NCBI GenBank assembly: GCA_021927905.1
Contig: BLLK01000046.1
Span: 744,001 to 808,000 of the forward strand
Reading direction: 5' to 3'
Source of the DNA: Chaetoceros tenuissimus
Taxonomy: Eukaryota; Bacillariophyta; Thalassiosirophyceae; Chaetocerotales; Chaetocerotaceae
Length of the DNA: 64,000 nt
Shown here piece after piece: positions 33,501-41,033 of the stretch. Within the stretch, counting starts at the first letter, position 1. Each line of letters opens with the position of its first letter. Below the pieces are notes generated by a model. That model had not been told where the DNA came from. It searched no databases and was given only the letters and a program-made list of their open reading frames with translations. The translations under genes were made by a program, and so were the position numbers.

Positions 33501-33575
33501 CATTTGCTCAGCACTGGACAGTGTTTCCCCTGCCATTTCCAGTGTCGGTTTCGAGGTATGGAGAAAGATATCCAT
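30543..33575 (-). CDS. Diacylglycerol kinase with N-terminal membrane anchor
   Basis: Phosphorylates diacylglycerol to phosphatidic acid. 1010 residues, one exon. A hydrophobic segment near residues 36-56 (ILVFAGLLLVSLFLLS) should anchor it. Residues 60-500 are mostly disordered, Ser- and Asp-rich (eight Asp in a row near 250), with likely regulatory sites. The catalytic domain runs from PLLVFVNTRSGSQQGP (near 550) through CGGDGTVSWIIS (near 604) and LPLGTGNDLARIHGWG; the accessory domain follows (FINYMSIGMDAVSAL, FLNIDSYLGGVPLW, GLSNAQRLCQC, VQVDGEPWKQ). No C1 domain was seen, unlike most animal enzymes. The EF-hand is also absent, so control is probably by localisation. Confidence 0.92.
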   Translation of the reverse strand: MDIFLHTSKPTLEMAGETLSSAEQMARDAMSDNFVIGTEQILVFAGLLLVSLFLLSRQSKPRKNVKKLLQVIIPFPPSSSSSSLRSQEELLNAETPIRKSKSYTAGRIERSTTDSVICPDNFTGFIWGAWDEDDVMDDDASQIQQEEKFYTEHERFVNTYQRTIRYSEYRKLVLPPECKLLDPKKIQSSQQKDIAINTVDVWMKVVNVFHKIISLDYVGYTLHFSIRIFKALQYRWFKIWGFNVPEDDDDDDDDNTVASTGSRRSLISKEGSVAGSISQMQPSQNLSSNISKDHDNEDSDTVDKLPSVSQNASIDMSIVQEKRTREKFHTADDHELNKLREKAMIKPSPLRNQSTVYDDSFDISCGNSLEELPEDDIDENNWIPLDEEQSKPQVNGLSPIRSKQNTFFGNYVDSPNKYGDAIELSQSPQPKSKSQHEPSPKSLDSSLNIPSLPRRNTSFSINKKKDNLEKYRSAPKKAVIQPADQAQAPTDENDISDVQSRSMDEMVYFDSAANDASIRQLERLAPMPDREGYILGDQFLEDPRDTPLLVFVNTRSGSQQGPILKTQLRSLLNPIQVWDLADGGPEKILQSFSVFTRLRILVCGGDGTVSWIISTLDKMKLDRWPPIAILPLGTGNDLARIHGWGAGYANESLLMILDQVKESYISLLDRWTLTMESRKKKNPKSRKKESKPFINYMSIGMDAVSALQVHNLRENSPNMFFSRAVNKVWYALFGAEDAIKATCSDLPNQIVLEADGVEVPIPKDSQGLIFLNIDSYLGGVPLWTRGVPMKKSYRRPRERRYSEGDFDSTDPNGDSFGKRKRIFSYDDSDSITGDGTIEDTAETKEETLERITQCTAPSSCQDGKLDVITHRGNFNLGQIRVGLSNAQRLCQCSKVTIKMKKGTAVQVDGEPWKQQSGVLTIERQKDPAMMLHRALEEGGGIETEVANLLEWAEDKKIIDRNSHVTLMKEFSKRIEKKTRDRRNKTQETVFASVKKRIASTHRFPTVSSFE

Positions 33576-34228
33576 CTCTTTGCCAACTTTTGGAGTAGGT
33601 AGCAGTCAATTAGTTATTTATTATATGATAGCTCCGCTCTTTATTCAAGTACTTTTTAGGTTCTTTTCGATGTATATAGAATGAGAAAACAGTGTGTTGA
33701 ACATATAATGTTTCACTTAATGCCGCCTATGAGAGATAATATTGTATACTATTCTAACAAGTGTCGCAGTATTATTTCCTTTGAATTCTCTGTTCAAAAT
33801 CTTTTGGAATGAGAAGGAAGGTGTATGTTGGTCGTGATGTATTTCGTTCCAGGTGGAAATCGAATGGTAGAGATTGAATTAGATGAACGCAGGTACTTTG
33901 TGATGGTTACCATTAACATTGTCTTTGTCGCCCTCACTATCGTTCTAATTGATGATAGCGACGTGGGCAGTCGTACAAATTTGAAATATCTGTGGAGCTA
34001 AATAGATCTATCCCGCGTAAAATGAATGTTTCTCCTCTTTACGTCATTGGACAAAAAATGAGAGGTTGCGAAGATCGATGTACGAGCATGTATCCATCAA
34101 TGTATTGATATCAATTACTTCCTTTGTCGTACACAATAACTACAAGCTCCTGTGATAGTCTATATCGCATTTCTCTCATGTACACCAAACATTCATAGTA
34201 CATACAACAATATTCTATTTTACAAGAT
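33576..34228. other. Divergent intergenic region
   Basis: 653 bases between the DAG kinase and recombinase genes. Contains TTACGTCATTGG (34039-34050), a CRE-CCAAT composite; otherwise nothing recognised. Confidence 0.4.
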
Positions 34229-36043
34229 ATGTACATACGAAGCTTAGTCCTTTTGAAACTCTTTGTTTCAACAGCAGCATTTTTTGTTAGCCATCCAACA
34301 AAGATACGAAATCAATGTATTCTATCTAGCACATCTACAGCTCAAAATGATCAATTTCAAGAATTTGAAAGTACAATAAATGACATGAATCTACCAGATG
34401 AAAAGAAACAAGAAATTATGAAGGATGTAGAAGAAATGGGCTTTACATCTTCTTCAGAACTGTATCTTTTCAGTAAAGATTTTAGTGATAGGCCGGAAGT
34501 ACTTGGTTCCTTGTTGAAAAATGATTTTGGATTGAATCCTCTCAAGAGTAACTTGTTGCGAGGGGCTTTGATGAAGCTTGTGGAAGCTATGGAGCAAGAT
34601 AAACGTTTGGAGGACAAACCTATTGCAAAAGAAAAATGTAGCAATCTTTACAATGGAGAATTGGATAATGCACTTGAGACTGCAATGCGAATAAATGGTG
34701 ATGGAAAAGCATCTAATGAGAATATTCCAAATATTGGCCAGAACGACAACGATATTGATCAAAGTAAAAAACTCTCTGAAAACAAGAAACCATTGTTCAA
34801 ATCAGTAGTGGTCAATAATAAAGCCAAACAAAGGCATTCCAATGCTATAGATCAACACAACTATGGACTTCCTTCCAATTACAAAAAGGTATATCCTAAT
34901 CTTGCCAAAGAACTTGATGATTTTCTAGACTTTATGATTACACCAAGTGCTTCTGTGCAAGAAAGTCCAATACGCAAGACAACTGCAACCGTTTACATTC
35001 GTCATGCAAAATTATTCCTTGGATGGTATAGGCAAAAGATTGGACTGGAGAATGGAAACGATTCACTTACAATCAATGATATCTTTCCAAATAAAGAAGC
35101 AGCTTCTGCGCAGCCAATTATTGATTTCATATTGTGGCTGCGTAGGACTAGGGATATATCAGATTCGTATGAAGCCAATATGCTAAGGGGTTTGACCAAA
35201 TTATTGAAATATAGATATAGAAACGAGTCAACGGCAGATCCTTCCTATGGCGAAAAGAGTTTTGGTGATATTCCTGTTGTTAGGGAGCTACGCAAATTGC
35301 ATAGGGATGCAAATAGACGGCAAACATTGAGTCCGCGCAGTAGTGAAGAAGATCGAAAATGGCTTGATTGGGATGAGTATTTACGAGTAGTGCAATTGCT
35401 AAAGGAAGATGTAGAAGGGGAAATCCAAAAATATGAAGCTATGAAACGTGGAACAAAAACAGCGACAGCGGCAGAAAGAAGGATTACTACAAAATTTCAA
35501 TCCTACTTGATTCTATCATTTTTTTCTTGTGTCCCAGATAGACAGAGAACTTTTAGAGAGCTCGAAATGGGCAAAACATTTCTTCGTGATTCGAAAATGG
35601 ACTGTTGGGTCATTAAGCACGGCCCAGAACATTACAAGACAGGTAGCACCTATGGTGATCGACCGCCTTTAGTAATGGCTCAGGAGCTCACTCCTGCTAT
35701 TGATGATTTCCTAGAAAGATGGAGACCATGCTTGAATCCCACTGGTAATCACTTTTTCGTTCAACCGCGAACAGGAAATGCCTTCACGCAAGATACAGTT
35801 TATTCTATCGTAGCAAGGTCGTGCTATAAGCATACTGGAAAGAAAACAAATCCGCATTTACTAAGAGATATGATTGTGACTCACGTTAGAGATTCAGATG
35901 CAAGTGAGAAAGAGCTTGAAGCGCTTGCTTTATATATGGGGCATTCAATCAATATGCAAAGAAATTCATATGATAGACGGACCATGGAACAAAAAGTTGC
36001 TCCAGCTGTCGAATTGCTTCGAAATGTGAATACAAAAAAGTAG
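34229..36043 (+). CDS. Tyrosine recombinase with plastid-type presequence
   Basis: 604 residues, one exon. Residues 1-23 are a signal peptide ending STAAFFVSHPTK, an Ala-Phe plastid motif, followed by a Ser/Thr/Gln transit-like stretch. Residues about 225-330 look like a SAM-like core-binding domain (KTTATVYIRHAKLFLGWYRQ). The catalytic domain is complete: Arg in VPDRQRTFREL (residues 435-445), Lys470 in HYKTGST, H543-L-L-R546, His572 in YMGHS, and the nucleophile Tyr581, exactly nine residues after His572 as in active enzymes. It should cut and rejoin DNA through a 3'-phosphotyrosine. No terminal repeats or partner genes of a mobile element are evident around it. Function and target site are unknown; plastid DNA is the natural inference. 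Confidence 0.85.
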   Translation: MYIRSLVLLKLFVSTAAFFVSHPTKIRNQCILSSTSTAQNDQFQEFESTINDMNLPDEKKQEIMKDVEEMGFTSSSELYLFSKDFSDRPEVLGSLLKNDFGLNPLKSNLLRGALMKLVEAMEQDKRLEDKPIAKEKCSNLYNGELDNALETAMRINGDGKASNENIPNIGQNDNDIDQSKKLSENKKPLFKSVVVNNKAKQRHSNAIDQHNYGLPSNYKKVYPNLAKELDDFLDFMITPSASVQESPIRKTTATVYIRHAKLFLGWYRQKIGLENGNDSLTINDIFPNKEAASAQPIIDFILWLRRTRDISDSYEANMLRGLTKLLKYRYRNESTADPSYGEKSFGDIPVVRELRKLHRDANRRQTLSPRSSEEDRKWLDWDEYLRVVQLLKEDVEGEIQKYEAMKRGTKTATAAERRITTKFQSYLILSFFSCVPDRQRTFRELEMGKTFLRDSKMDCWVIKHGPEHYKTGSTYGDRPPLVMAQELTPAIDDFLERWRPCLNPTGNHFFVQPRTGNAFTQDTVYSIVARSCYKHTGKKTNPHLLRDMIVTHVRDSDASEKELEALALYMGHSINMQRNSYDRRTMEQKVAPAVELLRNVNTKK

Positions 36044-36672
36044 CTACTGATAATTCGTATTGTAAAGATACAAATTCTAGGGAAATAGTTTGATCACCAT
36101 TTGAAAATATTTCAGTAGTAGACATCTTCATCCTAGTTGTCCCTTGTAATACCAATTAAATTTACTTTGTATTTACATTTATGAGAAGATATGATATGGT
36201 TAAAGTGCCGTTATTTCACACTTTGGGGGAATAATCTAGATCTGCAAAGTATCACCATGCAATATATTCAATTTACTACCATAGTATGTAAATAGGAGTA
36301 AATATAAGTATCACCTATCAGGGTCATCAGTTTACAGCTCATTATCTTCTCTGTGATTATTACTATTTTACTGAACTCTTTTCATAAAAAACTACATTTT
36401 ATTCCTTCCTTTCCCTTTCCTCCCTCTTTCTCTTTCCTCTTAGTCCCATCTCTATTTCATTCTTCCAGGCCACCAGCCACCAGAACACTTTTCTTTTTCA
36501 TCGCACGATAATAGACGAGAACAAAGAACAAACACGTGTTTAAATTCTTAACATACCTCATGTCTAATTCCTATTAGTTTGAATTGGAAACCACAGAGCA
36601 GCAGGAGTAACAACTTTTATCTTTTGAGAGATTCTCTGAAAATTGACTAGGGTTGGAACGACTTGGAGTAGA
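36044..36672. other. Intergenic with 40-base pyrimidine tract
   Basis: 629 bases before the bestrophin-like gene. An unbroken C/T run spans 36402-36441, flanked by more pyrimidine-rich sequence; no coding signal. Confidence 0.5.
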
Positions 36673-37845
36673 ATGATGAGAATAACTAACCTTTTCATTA
36701 CACTTCTTCTGATACTCCGACCCATTATTTCCCACGGGGAGACGACGTCGTCTTATTCCATTAAGAATACTAGATTTGCTTCACCAAGTAGAACCTCTAA
36801 AGCTATCGAATATTTCAGAAATGACTTGAAAAGAATAGACGACTTACCTATAAGCAAGTTGACAACACCTTGCTGGTTGGTTTCTCGCGATAGTACTTTC
36901 ACCAAAAGTTGGGATTTTGATGATTGGGAAAGGCACCAAAAGATGTCAGCAATACGATATTCTAGGCATCTTTTATCTTGGTTCAGAAGCCCTACTGCTG
37001 CAAATATTTTACCAACTATTTTCATAGTTGCTTGTTGGACTGTGCTACTCTTTCGAGTTGTGAATAGAAAAGCAATCAACATGAGTTCAACAAAGTTTGC
37101 CATGACACTCGGGTTCATACAAGCGCCTATTCTTTTAATGCTGACTTTGAAAACAAATCGAGCTCTAGATAGGATGTTGGAGACAAGAAAAGCATGGGGA
37201 GTATTAAGCAAAGCTACGCGAACACTTACTAATTTGAATATGGTTTACTTGTTCAAGTATGACCCAGAGATCACCTTGTTGATTGTTCGATACCTTGCAT
37301 TCGTTGGATGGTCACTGAAAGCTACGTATAGGAAAGATGAAGATGATACAGAAATGATTCAAACTTTATTTAAACACTATCCAGATGAGAAGGAATATTT
37401 ACTATCCTCGCCTACCAAAAAGCCAGTTGCAATTGTCACAAGAATTAGATACTTACTTTCTCTCATGTCGGGATCATCAACACCACCGACAATCTTACTT
37501 CGAATGGAGGAACTGATTTATGATATTGAAACAACTATTGGAATTTGTGCACGCGTGTTTGTGTCTCCTGTGCCACCGACATACACAAGACATACAAGTC
37601 GAGTCTTATTGCTTTATATGTTCCTATTGCCAGCGGCTTTGATTGGAACTGGGGTTGCTTTAGTGCCTGCAGTACTGACTGCTTGTTTTGCCAGTTATGT
37701 ACTTGTAGGTATCGATGAAATTGGTGTTGAGATTGAGTATCCTTACAATCTATTACCAATGTTCAGTATGTCCAAGGGTATTCAAACTGAAGTGTCAAAA
37801 CAAGTTGATATGAACTACAACATGGCTAAAATGAGATTGCCATAG
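36673..37845 (+). CDS. Bestrophin-like anion channel
   Basis: About 390 residues from the first ATG (36673); an open frame ten codons longer begins with TTG and is not credible. Starts with a signal-like stretch (MMRITNLFITLLLILRPIIS). Family features: the early TM ILPTIFIVACWTVLLFRV, ALTLGFIQAP-type core at FAMTLGFIQAPILLMLTLKTNRALDRMLETRKAWG (paraphrased region about 145-185), conserved TNRALDRMLETRKAWG, and near the end LPAALIGTGVALVPAVLTA with the terminal DEIGVEIEYPYNLLP signature. Bestrophins are pentameric chloride/bicarbonate channels; algal ones feed bicarbonate to thylakoids. A plastid role here is possible but the presequence lacks a clear A-F motif. Confidence 0.85.
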   Translation: MMRITNLFITLLLILRPIISHGETTSSYSIKNTRFASPSRTSKAIEYFRNDLKRIDDLPISKLTTPCWLVSRDSTFTKSWDFDDWERHQKMSAIRYSRHLLSWFRSPTAANILPTIFIVACWTVLLFRVVNRKAINMSSTKFAMTLGFIQAPILLMLTLKTNRALDRMLETRKAWGVLSKATRTLTNLNMVYLFKYDPEITLLIVRYLAFVGWSLKATYRKDEDDTEMIQTLFKHYPDEKEYLLSSPTKKPVAIVTRIRYLLSLMSGSSTPPTILLRMEELIYDIETTIGICARVFVSPVPPTYTRHTSRVLLLYMFLLPAALIGTGVALVPAVLTACFASYVLVGIDEIGVEIEYPYNLLPMFSMSKGIQTEVSKQVDMNYNMAKMRLP

Positions 37846-37940
37846 GCGCTATGATATATAATTGTTTTATAATAAAGTAAATTAGGATGACAACGTTTAC
37901 ATTTGTCTTCTATTACATTGTACATTCACTGCTTTCTAAA

Positions 37941-40574
37941 TCACCTCTTAGATCTTCTTCTATGTCTCATGTAAGATCTAATCGCATCATTTTGAATAGA
38001 GCGCCTTTGCTCCGCCATGGTCTGTTCTCCCTGATCTCCCTGACTTTTTCGTGACCGGTCAGGAGACTTTGAAATTCCCGAAGTATGCATATTATCCATC
38101 TCATCCCATTCTAGATCTAGGTCTTGAGAGGAAGATGCTGGCTGTGCAATGTTGAGAGCTCGCTTCTCGTTCGCATCCATATCATTGCCATATCCAAAAT
38201 TATTGATGCGTGGAGTAGTGTCTTGTGTGTTGACGCTTCTAGTCATTGCCTTTTGTAATTCCTGTACTTCATCCATGGCTTGATTCGCCATCTCCCTCAA
38301 TTGTCTGATTTCAGCATCTTTGCTTCGGAGGGATTGTTTCAAGCTAGAAACCTCTTCCATGGAGGATAGAGATACTCGAGGTCCAACGCTATTTTGCGCT
38401 CTCACTAGTTCTTGTTCAAGTCCCTTTATTCTGCTGGAGGATTCTTCTTCCACTGACTCAAGAGCGTCGCAAACCTTCTCCAGATCAGATTCCATAACAT
38501 TCACCTTTGCAATGAGGAAATTATTTTCTTCTTCCATCAACTTGAATGCTTCAGTTAGACCATCACGCTCAGATTTCATCGTTTTCATCTCTTCCGCCAT
38601 GTGTACGTATTCTTCTTTCATAGATTTCAATTCATCCCTTAGAAGCTTTTCAGTGGCTGCCCACTTCTTTTTATCTCTCATGTGCTGATGCTCCTTTGAC
38701 TTCGCAGATGACATAGAACGAAGATTCTCATTCAATTCCTCATTCTTCTTTTGAACTTCCTTCAAGTCGCTCTCCTTCAAATCCATTTGCTGTTTCATGA
38801 ATTCAATCTCCTTCAGCAAGGATTCAATTTCCTTTTCAGCCTCCTCGACCTTGAAAAGACACTCTTGGAGCTGTTCTCTAGCTTCCATTTCATGGGCGTT
38901 TGCTTCTTCTGCCTGTTTTGCATACTCTTGGATTTCCCCTTTTGCTTTCTCATGGTACATTGACACTACTTCTTCCATGGCATCTATCTTACTCTGAAGA
39001 GTTTGTGCTTCAGTAGCCTTTTCTTCCTTTTCTTTTCTCAATTCATCTAATTTCAATTCATGCTCAGCCTTGAGTTCTTCCAAGAACAATTTCTTCTTAT
39101 CTTCCATTTCTAGAACCTTTTCCTTCATGTTATGAACTTCGTCTTCGAGTTCCATACATTTTTCTTCCAAATCCAACTTTTCATTATCAAAGCGTTCTTC
39201 CACCTTTTGCAAATGCATCTTGGACTTTTCAAGTTCCTCCCCGAGCTTCTCTGCGAGTTCATTCTTTTCCTCTTCAAATTTCTCGAATTCCTTTTGCAAG
39301 TCTGAGTTCACACGTTTCTCTTCTTCCAATTCCTTCTGGATCCCTTCCATTTCTTCTTCAATAGATTTCATGATTGCCACACCATCATCTAGATCCTTGG
39401 TGCGTTCTCCAATAATCTTTTCCAATTCTTCAATTTTATCTTTGGACTTTTGCATTTCTGACTGTGCTTCCATTTTATGCGCTTCAAGATTCGTCTCTGC
39501 ACGTTCCCTACGTAGCACCTCCTCCTGAAGCAAATTCTTGGCATCCAACAAATCAGACTGTAACCTCAAAGCCTTTTTATAAGCATCAGGAGAAGACATG
39601 GAAGAAGGATTCGCCGCTTGCAATTTCGCTTGATAATCAATATTCTGTTCTTTCAAAAGGGTCACAGTATTATTCAAATCTTCATTCTGCAACTGCAATT
39701 GCTTGAGTTGAGACATTTGCGCCTGCATTTGAGTCTGCAATAAAGAATGATCCACGTCTTTGTCAGCATTTGCAGTTTTATCCAAATCAAGCTCCTGAAA
39801 GAATTTCAAATCATCAATTTGCTTTTCTTGTTGTGAGATCTTTTCCCGATATTCCGCAGTACTCTTTTGGATCCGATCTTGAATAATTTGTTCCAATTGT
39901 GTACGTGTCAATGGAATCGTTTCATCGTTACTATTTGCTTTCGGACTTGGTTTCGATGCAGTAGAAGTAGAAGTGGGAGGAGTAAATGTCTCCACAGCAC
40001 CGTTTTGCTTTGGGGCGAAATCGGGTGAACGAACAATATCCCCTTCAGCAGCTTGAGCCCTCTTTTTCGCCCATTCAAGTCGTTTCTGTTGTGCTTCCGC
40101 TCGAGTTTGTTTCATATCCTCAATGGACTGCGTCACGCTGGTGTCTGCAAATGGCTCAAATACGACACTTCCATTTGAACTCAATTGAGCAGCTTGAGTA
40201 TGTGCTGCACGAAGTTGACTCGCTTTAGTAGCATTCGATGCTGCTCGTGGTATTCTTGATCGTCTTGAGTTTGGAATGGTATCATTTGGCTTACTGCGAA
40301 GTCTGTACCGTGAGTTATTGGATTCAGCAGAGTTTACACTACTGGCACTGTTCATACTCATGTTGAGGTTATTACGTTCACGTGAAGGAGCCCTTGCTCT
40401 GGAAGCGGAAGCTGAGCGACGAGATCCAGTTGATCTTTTGGATGAGACGGACATGGAGTCTTGCTCTTGATGAATTGTATTGGCTTTCAGATTTGACAGA
40501 GGAGCTCGAACGATGGAACCAAGCTGATGATCCCTCGCTTGAGCTCCATTTTGAAAGGAGGACTGTCTCTGCAT
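37941..40574 (-). CDS. Large coiled-coil protein
   Basis: 877 residues, one exon. Residues 1-210 are basic and Ser/Arg-rich (SRRSRIPRAASNATK and similar), likely disordered and suited to microtubule or nucleic-acid contact. Residues about 215-780 form a near-continuous coiled coil (heptads of Leu, Glu, Lys, many EELEK/KMHLQKVEE runs). The tail is again basic (RSYMRHRRRSKR) and carries several Ser-Pro sites. I recognise no domain. Golgin, centrosome, or kinetochore scaffolds share this look, so function is open. Confidence 0.75.
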   Translation of the reverse strand: MQRQSSFQNGAQARDHQLGSIVRAPLSNLKANTIHQEQDSMSVSSKRSTGSRRSASASRARAPSRERNNLNMSMNSASSVNSAESNNSRYRLRSKPNDTIPNSRRSRIPRAASNATKASQLRAAHTQAAQLSSNGSVVFEPFADTSVTQSIEDMKQTRAEAQQKRLEWAKKRAQAAEGDIVRSPDFAPKQNGAVETFTPPTSTSTASKPSPKANSNDETIPLTRTQLEQIIQDRIQKSTAEYREKISQQEKQIDDLKFFQELDLDKTANADKDVDHSLLQTQMQAQMSQLKQLQLQNEDLNNTVTLLKEQNIDYQAKLQAANPSSMSSPDAYKKALRLQSDLLDAKNLLQEEVLRRERAETNLEAHKMEAQSEMQKSKDKIEELEKIIGERTKDLDDGVAIMKSIEEEMEGIQKELEEEKRVNSDLQKEFEKFEEEKNELAEKLGEELEKSKMHLQKVEERFDNEKLDLEEKCMELEDEVHNMKEKVLEMEDKKKLFLEELKAEHELKLDELRKEKEEKATEAQTLQSKIDAMEEVVSMYHEKAKGEIQEYAKQAEEANAHEMEAREQLQECLFKVEEAEKEIESLLKEIEFMKQQMDLKESDLKEVQKKNEELNENLRSMSSAKSKEHQHMRDKKKWAATEKLLRDELKSMKEEYVHMAEEMKTMKSERDGLTEAFKLMEEENNFLIAKVNVMESDLEKVCDALESVEEESSSRIKGLEQELVRAQNSVGPRVSLSSMEEVSSLKQSLRSKDAEIRQLREMANQAMDEVQELQKAMTRSVNTQDTTPRINNFGYGNDMDANEKRALNIAQPASSSQDLDLEWDEMDNMHTSGISKSPDRSRKSQGDQGEQTMAEQRRSIQNDAIRSYMRHRRRSKR

Positions 40575-41033
40575 TTTTTGTGACTTGATTCAAATATGCA
40601 AGGAAAGGTTCGTGCGATGTATATAATATAGGTATTGGTACTATCAAGCAAGGATTTCAGAACAAAAATAAAGTAATAATTAGAATGAAGTAATAAGGTA
40701 AACTCGTACATTTTTCAAAGTAAACAAACTTCGTCGAGGAGCGCCATGAGGCTAGTCCCACATTAGACATTTTTTGTCGTGTTGACAAATCCTGTATTGT
40801 AACGTAAATTTTATCCGTTATGGAACGGTTTTCCTCTATTGATGCATTGGTCGCATGCCTTCCTTTGATACAACGTTTTTGGTATGTGTGATTGATTCAA
40901 CTGTCACGTGAACTATTGAAGGTATGATGAACAAACAACGTTGCAGTTGATCGCATAAGTGTGGAACATTTACCTTGAGCAGACAGCATATTTATCATAG
41001 CTGCATATAAAAAGTTGAACATACATTGGTAGC
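40575..41033. other. Divergent intergenic region
   Basis: 459 bases between the coiled-coil and SET genes. Contains the palindrome TCACGTGA (40904-40911); no coding signal. Confidence 0.45.
40904..40911. promoter_or_regulatory. G-box/E-box palindrome TCACGTGA
   Basis: Perfect 8-base palindrome with CACGTG core, about 123 bases before the SET-protein ATG. Candidate bHLH or bZIP site; function is inferred. Confidence 0.3.

Noticed and set aside
34229-36043. Recombinase gene as part of an active mobile element
   Set aside because: No terminal repeats, no target duplications and no partner genes were seen; the presequence argues for a host role.
36643-36672. N-terminal extension of the bestrophin-like protein
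   Set aside because: It starts with TTG; the first ATG is at 36673.
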